DNA of 64,000 nt from Flavobacterium sp. Root420 (GTDB lineage: Bacteria; Bacteroidota; Bacteroidia; Flavobacteriales; Flavobacteriaceae), in the NCBI RefSeq assembly GCF_001427905.1, contig NZ_LMEF01000029.1:310001-374000 (forward strand), in the 5' to 3' direction. Under the pieces are notes generated by a model. The model saw only the letters and a program-made list of their open reading frames with translations. It was not told the DNA's origin and did not search any database. The translations under genes and the position numbers were made by a program. This document shows positions 36,177 through 43,483 of this stretch, piece by piece (within the stretch, counting starts at the first letter, position 1; each line of letters begins with the position of its first letter).

Positions 36177-36204
36177 TTAAATGTTGAACTTATTCAACAT
36201 TTAA
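36177..36204. promoter_or_regulatory. FNR/CRP-box-like operator candidate
   Basis: Perfect 12-bp arms TTAAATGTTGAA and TTCAACATTTAA with a 4-base spacer. The core TTGA-N6-TCAA resembles the FNR box. It lies between the divergent pectate lyase (start 36117) and Crp/Fnr-type regulator (start 36351) genes. Binding by the adjacent regulator is inferred from position. Confidence 0.6.
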
Positions 36205-36271
36205 AAAAAAAATCCAATAATAAGTCTTCTTTAAATAATTGTTAAGCCACAAAAACAGTTCGAAAAAAAAA

Positions 36272-36279
36272 TACTTTTG
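36272..36279 (+). promoter_or_regulatory. Promoter -7 box candidate (TACTTTTG)
   Basis: TACTTTTG matches TAnnTTTG and would start a transcript about 65 bases before the Crp/Fnr gene at 36351. A -33 TTTG at normal spacing is not evident. Confidence 0.3.
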
Positions 36280-36350
36280 CGCAATCGACTACATCGATTA
36301 TTAATTCATTTAAATATTTGCGCCCCAAGTAAGAATAAAAGTAAAAATAC

Positions 36351-36929
36351 ATGTACAAGCCTGCCCTTAGATTAGATATTGAAGATAAAATTAACCTAAC
36401 AGATTACGAATGGAAATGCATAGCAGAGAAAGGCGAAATTATTAAATTAAAGAAAAACGAACTTTTACAAGTTCAGGGTTCAAAATGTTCTCATAGCTTA
36501 TTTATTCTAAAAGGAGCTTTTAAAACTTATATTCTGAGTGAAAAGGGAAAAGAAGTCATTATTTTCTTTTCATTTGAAAATGAATGGATCTGTGATCATG
36601 AAAGTTTTTATTATCAAAAGTTGAATACTTACAATGTTAAAGCCATTGAGGAGAGCGAAATAGTCATTTTTAATGAAGTAAATAAAATGCTATTATTAGA
36701 GCTAGTACCCAAGCTAGTTGAGTTTCATATTATAATGATCGAAAAAGTTAATTTTGCACTCCAGCAAAGGCTTTTGGATGTTTTAACTAAAACCTCTAAG
36801 CAAAGATATCTCGAATTTATAGAAAGATACCAGCATAAAATGAAAGTGATCAGTAGCAGAAATTTATCTTCATATCTTGGAGTTTCCCATGAATTTTTAT
36901 CGAAGATTAAGAAAGAATCTACACAATAA
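36351..36929 (+). CDS. Crp/Fnr-family transcriptional regulator
   Basis: A 192-aa protein. Residues about 15-120 form a cyclic-nucleotide-binding-type beta-roll (KGEIIKLKKNELLQVQGS, SLFILKGAFKTYILSEKGKEVIIFFSFENEW). The C-terminal 60 residues carry the helix-turn-helix (SRNLSSYLGVSHEFLSKIKK). No cysteine cluster for an FNR-type iron-sulphur centre is present, so it is more like the flavobacterial Crp subgroup with unknown ligand. It is divergent from pectate lyase, with a palindromic operator candidate in between. Confidence 0.88.
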   Translation: MYKPALRLDIEDKINLTDYEWKCIAEKGEIIKLKKNELLQVQGSKCSHSLFILKGAFKTYILSEKGKEVIIFFSFENEWICDHESFYYQKLNTYNVKAIEESEIVIFNEVNKMLLLELVPKLVEFHIIMIEKVNFALQQRLLDVLTKTSKQRYLEFIERYQHKMKVISSRNLSSYLGVSHEFLSKIKKESTQ

Positions 36930-37047
36930 ATGGGTACCGATTCAGATTTGTTTCACTTTAAATGTTCTAAATGGCTGCAATAAAGTAGGGATGTTCTTTT
37001 TGTTTAATAAAACAAGTAGTTTCTTCAGAAGAAAAACAAAATTAATG

Positions 37048-37055
37048 TAATTTTG
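37048..37055 (+). promoter_or_regulatory. Promoter -7 box candidate (TAATTTTG)
   Basis: TAATTTTG fits TAnnTTTG about 24 bases before the TTG start at 37079. The -33 region is poor, so support is limited. Confidence 0.3.
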
Positions 37056-37078
37056 CATTTCTAGGCAAATAAACATTC

Positions 37079-37456
37079 TTGAAAAAGTATATTATCATAG
37101 TACTTTGTGGTCTGATTTTTCTTCCCTCTCTGGGAAGCATGTTTGTGTATGCTTCATTTAAATTGAATCAGCAGGAAATTGCCAGAACAATTTGTATACA
37201 GCGTAAACAGATTTTTAACTCTTGTAATGGGCGATGTGAACTGCAGAAAAGCCTAAAGAAATATTCTGATAACGAAAAACAAATGCAGGACAGCCTTAAA
37301 GAAAAATTAGAGATTGTCTATATCTGCATTAGCTCTGAAGTAACCTTTACTCTTATCCCTCTTGTAGAAGGCCAGCAAAAGGTTTTTGCTTTTTTAAACA
37401 GCAAACCGGTTCGAATTTCCTCTACTACTTTTCGCCCGCCCGCCGCTATTTTATAA
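37079..37456 (+). CDS. Small exported Cys-motif protein, paralogue of 38435-38806
   Basis: A 125-aa protein with TTG start and an N-terminal hydrophobic segment (YIIIVLCGLIFLPSLG). Cysteines at 39, 49 and 53 form C-I-x-R...CNGxCxL (TICIQRKQIFNSCNGRCEL). The paralogue 1.3 kb downstream has cysteines at exactly the same three positions and a similar hydrophobic start, and both end in a short xPPxx motif. The neighbouring SCO gene hints at copper or redox work, but the family is not one I can name. TTG is the only plausible start before the signal segment. Confidence 0.68.
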   Translation: MKKYIIIVLCGLIFLPSLGSMFVYASFKLNQQEIARTICIQRKQIFNSCNGRCELQKSLKKYSDNEKQMQDSLKEKLEIVYICISSEVTFTLIPLVEGQQKVFAFLNSKPVRISSTTFRPPAAIL

Positions 37457-37809
37457 ATCTAAATTTCTTTTCAAATTCATTAAGAAAAATTTGTCATTGC
37501 CTTTCGCAACTTGACAAAATGACTATTGCTATGAACTAAATTAATTTTTCCGCATTCATTTGTTCTTATTAAGAGCCAAGGATTAAATTGGAAATTTAAA
37601 AGTTTTTGGCAATAGCTTTCCAAAGTTACTTACCCGCATCAAGGCATGACAACAGCTTAATTTAAGGCTGTTTGTCATACGGTTGGTAATGTTCTTACTT
37701 GAATATCGATAGAACTTTATTGATCAATCTTCATTGAAATTATACATTCAAAAAAAGTCAGTAGTTTATAGAATAATCTGCTGGATTAAATAATTAGAAA
37801 TTAAAAAAT
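37457..37809. other. Intergenic region with a bulged inverted repeat
   Basis: About 350 bases. At 37646-37678 ATGACAACAGC pairs with GCTGTTTGTCAT, one base bulged, around TTAATTTAAG. No T run follows, so a regulatory site or leader structure is likelier than a terminator. Otherwise nothing is seen. Confidence 0.4.
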
Positions 37810-38424
37810 ATGAAAAAAATAGTTTTGATTCTTTTGTATTCTCTACTTGTAATATCATGTGAGAAAGCTCAGGAGAAACTTCCTGTTTTAGGAAATCCAA
37901 TAGTAAAAGGAAATGAAACAGAGTACCCTTGTATTAAAGACTTTTCGTTTACCAATCAGGACAGCCTGAAGATAACCAACAATACCTTTGACGGGAAAAT
38001 TTATATAGCCGATTTTATTTTTCTTTCATGTCCTTCTATCTGCCCGAAAATGAATACACAACTTAAAAAAGTGTACGATGTTTACAAAACCAACAATGAG
38101 GTATTGTTTCTTTCTCACACCATAGATCCGGATCATGATACTATACCGCGCCTTAAGGCATATACGGTGGATAACGGTATAAAAAAGAACTGGCATTTTG
38201 TTACGGGAAACAGGGATAGTATCTATAAAATTGCAACCCAGAGCTACTTTGCAACGGCATATCCGGATAAAAATGAGCCGGGAGGTTTTGTGCATAGCGG
38301 CGGATTTCTGCTCATAGATAAAGACAGACATGTTCGCGGGGTTTATGATGGCACTAATCCAAAGGAAACTGCAAGGCTGATTGAAGATGTGAAAAATCTT
38401 TTAGAAGAAAGTGCAGCCAAATAA
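37810..38424 (+). CDS. SCO1/SenC-type copper-binding thioredoxin-fold lipoprotein
   Basis: A 204-aa protein with lipoprotein signal (LVISC, Cys17). The SCO motif is FLSCPSICPKMN (Cys74, Cys78) and the third copper ligand is His162 in GGFVHSGG, followed by LLIDKDRHVRGVYDGT. SCO proteins deliver or reduce copper for cytochrome oxidase CuA or protect against oxidants. Its stop overlaps the GTG start drawn for the next gene, whose better start lies 10 bases beyond. The flanking small Cys-motif genes form an unusual trio around it. Confidence 0.9.
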   Translation: MKKIVLILLYSLLVISCEKAQEKLPVLGNPIVKGNETEYPCIKDFSFTNQDSLKITNNTFDGKIYIADFIFLSCPSICPKMNTQLKKVYDVYKTNNEVLFLSHTIDPDHDTIPRLKAYTVDNGIKKNWHFVTGNRDSIYKIATQSYFATAYPDKNEPGGFVHSGGFLLIDKDRHVRGVYDGTNPKETARLIEDVKNLLEESAAK

Positions 38425-38434
38425 TAGTTCACTG

Positions 38435-38806
38435 ATGAAAAAATGTATCACTTTATTTATTCTCATGCTGCTTGTATTTCAAAATGCAGGCAGTATCTGG
38501 ATTATTGGTGATTTTTACATCAATCGCGATTATATTGCCAAGAATGTCTGTATCAACAGGTTTGATGCTATTCCAATTTGTAATGGAAAATGCTATCTGG
38601 ATAATAAATTAAAAGCAAATGATAAGCAGGAACAAAAATTTCCAACTGTAACGTATAAAGAAGTACAGCTTTTTTTTGAAAGCCCTATCGGTTTTCCATT
38701 CAGAGTGATACACTTTGTGCCCAAAAAGAAATATCCGGTGCTAAAGGCTGACAGTCAAAAGTCTGATTTTATTTTTTTGATTTATCATCCTCCCAGATTC
38801 GGTTAA
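38435..38806 (+). CDS. Small exported Cys-motif protein, paralogue of 37079-37456
   Basis: A 123-aa protein counted from the ATG at 38435, which gives a clean hydrophobic start (MKKCITLFILMLLVFQNAG); a GTG at 38411 would lengthen it into the SCO gene. Cysteines at 39, 49 and 53 follow VCINRFDAIPICNGKCYL, the same spacing as the paralogue at 37079. The end is YHPPRFG. It follows the SCO gene by 10 bases on the same strand. The fixed three-cysteine pattern suggests metal binding or thiol exchange with SCO. Family name unknown. Confidence 0.7.
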   Translation: MKKCITLFILMLLVFQNAGSIWIIGDFYINRDYIAKNVCINRFDAIPICNGKCYLDNKLKANDKQEQKFPTVTYKEVQLFFESPIGFPFRVIHFVPKKKYPVLKADSQKSDFIFLIYHPPRFG

Positions 38807-38841
38807 TACTCTCGTTTAGTATTAATCATAAAATCAAAAAA

Positions 38842-39708
38842 ATGCAACTATCAGAAATACCAGTCCATAGTCTGGGTTTATTCTCAGATGATAACAGTCA
38901 TTTTTGGATGGATAATCTAATGAACCTCCTGCAGCGTTTTCCGCAGCTCGAATATCCTCACCGACAGGATTTCTTTATGCTTCTCTTTATTGATGATGCA
39001 GAAGGAGAAATTAGTATTGACAATCAGAAAATCCGAATGGATAATGCCAAGGTTATCGTCATAAAGCCGCGCTGTATCAGCAGTATAGACATCAATAGCA
39101 AAGCAAAGGGGAAAATAATCTGCTTCACGGAAGATTTTTTCTCCCTGCGTTATAACAATAACATTTTAGACCAATTTTCCTTTCTTCATGATACTTCAAA
39201 AGTATTTATAAGACTAAGCGAAGAGGAGAAGAACAAGTGGATGTATCTGCTTGAAATATTTTTTAAGGAGTTCAGGCTTCATCGAAGAGAATCGGTAAAA
39301 GTTCTTCGATCCTATCTCAATATTTTACTTTTCGATTTAGAGCGTCTTTATGATCCTTTGGGATTTGTAGTAAGCAATTCCCCGAAACAGCAAAAGATAA
39401 AAGAATTCGAGAAACTCATTGAAAAGGATTTTAAACTTAAAAAAATGCCTGCCGCCTATGCGGATCTGCTTAACGTGACGCCAAATTATCTCAACAAGAT
39501 ATGTAAGGAAGTTACCAATTATACAGCGGGTGATCTGATACGAAAACGTATTGTGATAGAAGCGCAAAGGCTCATTCATTTTACCAATTATTCTATAAAT
39601 GAAATTGCCGATCAGCTGGGTTTTGAAAACGCGTCTTACTTTGTTACTTTTTTTAAAAGACAAACAAGTAAAACACCAGAACAGTTCCGCAGATTATCTA
39701 ATCAATAA
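38842..39708 (+). CDS. AraC-family transcriptional regulator
   Basis: A 288-aa protein with an N-terminal cupin-like sensor (about 1-150) and a C-terminal double helix-turn-helix: YADLLNVTPNYLNKICKEVTNYTAGDLI, then SINEIADQLGFENASYFVTFFKRQTSKTPEQFR. It begins 35 bases after the small Cys-motif gene on the same strand and may be part of that operon. The 36-codon secreted remnant and the YHS gene follow. Ligand unknown. Confidence 0.88.
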   Translation: MQLSEIPVHSLGLFSDDNSHFWMDNLMNLLQRFPQLEYPHRQDFFMLLFIDDAEGEISIDNQKIRMDNAKVIVIKPRCISSIDINSKAKGKIICFTEDFFSLRYNNNILDQFSFLHDTSKVFIRLSEEEKNKWMYLLEIFFKEFRLHRRESVKVLRSYLNILLFDLERLYDPLGFVVSNSPKQQKIKEFEKLIEKDFKLKKMPAAYADLLNVTPNYLNKICKEVTNYTAGDLIRKRIVIEAQRLIHFTNYSINEIADQLGFENASYFVTFFKRQTSKTPEQFRRLSNQ

Positions 39709-39719
39709 AAATAAAAAAC

Positions 39720-39830
39720 ATGTTAAACAAAAAGATTTTAATAGTTATGCTGTTGCTGTGTTTATCAGTATCAGCTCAATTTGTACAAAAACCGCTTGCT
39801 TATGACTATAATTCCGCACTAATAAAATAA
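39720..39830 (+). pseudogene. Truncated exported protein, superoxide-dismutase-like N-terminus
   Basis: A 36-codon frame: a signal peptide (KKILIVMLLLCLSVSAQ) followed by FVQKPLAYDYNSAL and a stop. The FxxKPLxYxYxAL string resembles the start of exported Fe/Mn superoxide dismutases of flavobacteria, which continue EPxIDxxTMxIH; none of that follows. It is likely a gene cut off soon after its signal peptide. The match is short. Confidence 0.35.
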
Positions 39831-39848
39831 CCGTCACAACTAAATATT

Positions 39849-40157
39849 ATGAAAAAAATCCTTTTAATTGTTACCATTACCGCTGTGTTAAGCTGTAATA
39901 AAAAAGAGAAAAAAGCACACCCACATGATCATCCCCATACCATGGAATCTGAAACCGTGTATAAAGATCCTAAAAACCCGCTTAATAAATTAACCTATGC
40001 CAGCAGCTTGGACTTTAGCTGTAACATGGATGTCAGCAAGTATGGCATTAGTGATACAGTTACCTACAAAGGGAAATTATACGGTTTTTGTTCAACAGTA
40101 TGCAAAGAAGATTTTATGAAAAAGCCGGATGAATACCTGGCAAAAAGCCGGAAGTAA
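39849..40157 (+). CDS. YHS-domain lipoprotein
   Basis: A 102-aa protein with a lipoprotein signal (AVLSC, Cys16) and a His-rich linker (KAHPHDHPHTME). Residues about 50-98 are a YHS domain: FSCNMDVSKYGISDTVTYKGKLYGFCSTVCKEDFMKKPDEYL, with three cysteines placed for metal binding. YHS domains bind copper or other metals in transport and sensing systems. Together with the nearby SCO gene this suggests a metal-handling module. A bidirectional terminator follows it. Confidence 0.85.
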   Translation: MKKILLIVTITAVLSCNKKEKKAHPHDHPHTMESETVYKDPKNPLNKLTYASSLDFSCNMDVSKYGISDTVTYKGKLYGFCSTVCKEDFMKKPDEYLAKSRK

Positions 40158-40172
40158 TTCTAAAGGAAATAA

Positions 40173-40209
40173 AAAAAAAGCTAAAAAGTAACACTTTTTA
40201 GCTTTTTTT
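40173..40209. terminator. Bidirectional rho-independent terminator
   Basis: Arms GCTAAAAAGT (40180-40189) and ACTTTTTAGC (40193-40202) with A and T tracts on each side that extend the pairing. It separates the convergent YHS and DUF2490 genes. Confidence 0.85.
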
Positions 40210-40228
40210 ATGCGATTCTTAATAAGTT

Positions 40229-41023
40229 CTATTCAATGGTTTTATTTGTTTTAGTCAGGTCAAAATTTAAATTGGTATTCAATATGACTCCATTATTGTT
40301 TTGAAAAACATTTTGTCCGTTTATTTGTCTTCCCAGCTGAACGGTTTGATTGAGGTAGCCTCCTTCAATTCGTATATTTTTATTGAACCTGTAGCCTAAT
40401 AAAATTCCAATTCTGTTTTGATCAAAAACGTTCATATTTACATTTTTTCCAAATCCAATAAAAATTTCGTCATAGAAAGCCAAATAGGGTGTTTTGTCTT
40501 TTATCTCATTTCCTTTTAAAGGCACTTGAACTCTTATCATATATCGAATTCTGTTTAATAACGGAAATTCGTCTTCTGTTGGCTCATTAATTGAACTGTA
40601 ACGGCCTACAAATCTTTGTTCTAGCATAAATCTATGGGAGAAATCAACAATTCCCTCTTTATGATTTAGCTGAACCATTTCAAAAATTCGATGTTCTGTA
40701 AAATCTCTTCCCATCCCATTTAGAGGAATTTCTCCATATGGATAAGTTTCGATCCAGCCATAACCAACGCGGAATAATACCCTTGAATTTAAGTTATAGT
40801 TTACCCCAACCCTTAATAAACTTTGCTGCCACTGGGTAATCATTTCATTTCTGCGCCATTGGTATTCGGTATGTATTGCAAATTTTTCTGAGATTTTGAA
40901 TGTTCCAAAAAAATTATACCATCCAATCGTGTTGTTTGTATTAATACGATTGTTTTGCCCGAATGTTGATTGTAACATTCCAAGCAAAAAAAAGATTGTT
41001 AGTAAATAATTTTTAATGCTCAT
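40229..41023 (-). CDS. DUF2490 outer-membrane beta-barrel-like protein
   Basis: A 264-aa protein with a signal peptide ending STFGQ. The body is rich in alternating aromatic strands (WYNFFGTFKISEKFAIHTEYQWRR, RVLFRVGYGWIETYP, FSHRFMLEQRFVGRY, RIGILLGYRFNKNIRIEGGY), the pattern of DUF2490, a predicted outer-membrane beta-barrel. Its start codon overlaps the stop of the carbonic anhydrase gene by one base (TAATG), so the two are coupled. A role in passing substrate or product of the carbonic anhydrase is possible but inferred. Confidence 0.82.
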   Translation of the reverse strand: MSIKNYLLTIFFLLGMLQSTFGQNNRINTNNTIGWYNFFGTFKISEKFAIHTEYQWRRNEMITQWQQSLLRVGVNYNLNSRVLFRVGYGWIETYPYGEIPLNGMGRDFTEHRIFEMVQLNHKEGIVDFSHRFMLEQRFVGRYSSINEPTEDEFPLLNRIRYMIRVQVPLKGNEIKDKTPYLAFYDEIFIGFGKNVNMNVFDQNRIGILLGYRFNKNIRIEGGYLNQTVQLGRQINGQNVFQNNNGVILNTNLNFDLTKTNKTIE

Positions 41024-41775
41024 TATTTTATAAATTCAAGACTTCCATCTGTTAAATTATAAAATACGCCAACAATTTTTATCTCTCCTTTGTCTTCCAT
41101 CTCTTTAAGAATAGGGCTTTTATCACGGATTTGCGCAATAGCATAACGCACATTGTTTTCCGAAACGTGTTTTACAAATTCATCATTTTTAGAGCTTTTC
41201 TTACCTATGAAATCCTGGCTCATTGCTACAGCTGGTTTTATTTTTGAAAGCATGGCTGTAATATTGCCCAATTTTACATCATCAATTGCGCCTTTTATAG
41301 CCCCGCAGTGCTGATGCCCCATTACTAAAACTAATTTTGCACCTGACACTTTACAAGCAAATTCCATACTGCCTAATAAGTCGACATTTACAAAATTCCC
41401 TGCTACTCTTCCCACAAAAATATCACCTAAACCCTGGTCAAATACATCTTCGACTGGTACACGACTGTCTACACAACTTAACACAACTGCTTTTGGAAAC
41501 TGCCCTGGTGCTGATCTTCTAGCTTGCTCACTATGGTCTCGCACAGTAGTTGTACCGCTTTGAAAACGTTTATTTCCTTCTATAAATTCCTGTAAAATGG
41601 CATCAGGGGTAAGCCTGGTTTGTTCTTCCTTGGTCATTACATGACAAATTGCAGGTTTTTGATCTTCTTTTTTAGTGGAAGTTGAGTTTGACTTTTCTGT
41701 TTTTGTTCCGTTGTTGCAAGAAACCAAAAGTACTGCTGCGAATAGCATTACCACTGATTTAAATTGATTATTCAT
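41023..41775 (-). CDS. Beta-class carbonic anhydrase, lipid-anchored
   Basis: A 250-aa protein with lipobox LLVSC (Cys20) and a polar linker to about residue 45. Zinc and active-site residues are complete: CVDSRV (Cys101, Asp103, Arg105) and GHQHCGAI (His154, Cys157). It interconverts CO2 and bicarbonate outside the cytoplasm. A lipoprotein form is less common than the cytosolic one. The next gene encodes a coupled DUF2490 barrel. Expression is separated from the upstream NTF2-like gene by a terminator. Confidence 0.92.
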   Translation of the reverse strand: MNNQFKSVVMLFAAVLLVSCNNGTKTEKSNSTSTKKEDQKPAICHVMTKEEQTRLTPDAILQEFIEGNKRFQSGTTTVRDHSEQARRSAPGQFPKAVVLSCVDSRVPVEDVFDQGLGDIFVGRVAGNFVNVDLLGSMEFACKVSGAKLVLVMGHQHCGAIKGAIDDVKLGNITAMLSKIKPAVAMSQDFIGKKSSKNDEFVKHVSENNVRYAIAQIRDKSPILKEMEDKGEIKIVGVFYNLTDGSLEFIK

Positions 41776-41864
41776 CTTTTTTATTAAATTAAATCTGCCT
41801 ACTTTGTAAAACGGTGTTCGGCATTTCCGCTTATTATTTTTTGAATACTTATATAAAACAGGAA

Positions 41865-41898
41865 AAGAGGTTGTTTCCCTACTTGGAAACAGCCTCTT
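41865..41898 (-). terminator. Terminator of the NTF2-like gene
   Basis: Arms AAGAGGTTGTTTCC (41865-41878) and GGAAACAGCCTCTT (41885-41898) with one G-U pair. It lies 27 bases past the stop of the 41926-42315 gene and is followed on the minus strand by a T-rich run. Confidence 0.8.
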
Positions 41899-41925
41899 AA
41901 ATTTAAATTTTATTCTAGCTATATT

Positions 41926-42315
41926 TTATTTGCCCCAAAATTCATCTTCCTTAATCTGGTCGTCAGAAAAAAGCCATACCTGAGTGATTTTTTCATTAAT
42001 TACCTCAAATAAATCGATACCTGTCATATCAATAGTTCTGCCATTATTCTCTCCGGTAAAATGCACTGGCATAGCTACCAAGCTGCCATTTGCCATTAAT
42101 GCTCCGGTAGGTTTGATAACAAAAGTACCTTTTGTTTCAGTCATCATGCCTGTTAACATTTCTCCAGTTTCACCAGGATGATTATTGGTTCCGGAGAATT
42201 TATGATTTCCAGGTTGATGCCATTTTGAATCTGCTGAAAAAAAAGAAAATGCTTTAGGGATATCTCCTGTTCCTAACGCTTCTGAATACAATTCTACTAC
42301 TTGTTTTGGAGTCAT
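41926..42315 (-). CDS. SnoaL/NTF2-like fold protein
   Basis: A 129-aa cytosolic protein with the SnoaL-like pattern: TPKQVVELYSEALGTGDIPKAFSFFSADSKWHQPGNHKFSG, then MTGIDLFEVINEKITQVWLFSDD. The fold is a cone-shaped alpha+beta barrel that binds small organic molecules; members include isomerases, hydrolases and proteins of unknown role. It stands alone between terminators, with a Crp/Fnr regulator gene upstream on the same strand 195 bases away. No specific substrate can be assigned. Confidence 0.85.
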   Translation of the reverse strand: MTPKQVVELYSEALGTGDIPKAFSFFSADSKWHQPGNHKFSGTNNHPGETGEMLTGMMTETKGTFVIKPTGALMANGSLVAMPVHFTGENNGRTIDMTGIDLFEVINEKITQVWLFSDDQIKEDEFWGK

Positions 42316-42510
42316 AATTTTTATATTTATAATTAATAAATTAAAGTTTGTATAATAATACCTGATTAATTAAATATTGTTTCAGAATTCTCTAATAAAT
42401 AACTGCCAGTATTTTTTAGCCTAAGTATTATCATAGTTTTGAAGGACAAATTTATTACTATTCAAAAAGAAACACCAATGATCTGGTTTAAGAAAAAACA
42501 TTGACCTAGG

Positions 42511-43116
42511 TTAAGATTCTTGCAGTCTGCTTTTACTTTTGCGGCTGCGCAGGCGGCATAAGAATTCAGGGGTAATACCCAGAAAGGCTGCGATCTGCAC
42601 TTGGGAGATACGACCTTGCAGCATAGGGTAGATCTCTAAAAATGAAGTATAGCGCTCCTCTGCCGAACAACTGATAGCCTGCAGATGCCTTTGCTGTAAT
42701 TTAGAGAGGTTAATCTCAGTAAGTATTCTGAATATACGATCAAATTTTGGAGCCAGCTTGTACAAAGAAATCAAATCGTCTCGGCTTATCTGTAAAACTT
42801 CCGTATACTCCAAAGCATCAATATTTATTATGGTAGATTCCAGGTTGTAAAAACTATTTATTTCTGTTATCCAGCTATTCTCAGCCGCAAACTGAAGTAT
42901 ATGAATTTTGCCTGCCTTATCAACCCAGTGCATGCGCGCACATCCTTTAATGATGAAATGGTAATTTTTGCAGATGTCGCCTTCCTGAAGCAGATATTGG
43001 TTTTTGCGGTATAAGCGGTAATGAAACTTCTCAGAGACAAGTTTGGATTCCTTTTGACTCAGGGGAATTAAATCGTTAAAATGCTGAAGTATAATATCGA
43101 GGGATTCTGCACTCAT
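42511..43116 (-). CDS. Crp/Fnr-family transcriptional regulator
   Basis: A 201-aa protein with the cyclic-nucleotide-binding fold at about 20-125 (YRKNQYLLQEGDICKNYHFIIKGCARMHWVDKAGKIHILQF) and an HTH at the end (GRISQVQIAAFLGITPEFLCRLRSRK). It is a separate subgroup from the regulator at 36351. A CAAAAATA sequence at 43140-43147 is a reversed TATTTTTG promoter box just ahead of its start. It is divergent from the cytochrome genes at 43484 and may sense redox or oxygen state, as is common in this family, but no iron-sulphur cysteines are seen. Confidence 0.88.
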   Translation of the reverse strand: MSAESLDIILQHFNDLIPLSQKESKLVSEKFHYRLYRKNQYLLQEGDICKNYHFIIKGCARMHWVDKAGKIHILQFAAENSWITEINSFYNLESTIINIDALEYTEVLQISRDDLISLYKLAPKFDRIFRILTEINLSKLQQRHLQAISCSAEERYTSFLEIYPMLQGRISQVQIAAFLGITPEFLCRLRSRKSKSRLQES

Positions 43117-43483
43117 TATAGTATGCCGGTTTAAAAATGCAAAAATAGCTGAATTTAAATATCTTATGTTAACTAAATATTATGGTTCACAAAACAGAAG
43201 TTACTTTTGCTAGAAGCCTTTATTTTTTAATTAAGTAATTGTTTTTCAGGTGATTACATTTTAAATATTTGAATTTAAATTTAACTGTTCTTTAGAAATC
43301 TGACAATAAGGTGTATTTAACGAATCTTAGGGAGTAAAAAACTAAATTGAGCGGAATAAAATACCGTATAAAAAGTGCTGTTAACAAATCTGGCAGTAAC
43401 GTTTTTTTAAACTTCCTGCTTTTTTGTTTTTAGCAGTTTCTGGATTAGTGACCGAAATTTGCCCAATAAAAACAGAATAATTT
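43117..43483. other. Divergent regulatory region, Crp/Fnr versus cytochrome genes
   Basis: About 370 bases. TATTTTTG (reverse strand, 43140-43147) and TACTTTTG (43202-43209) are -7-like boxes for the leftward and rightward genes. No TTGA-N6-TCAA palindrome like that at 36177 was found. Confidence 0.4.
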
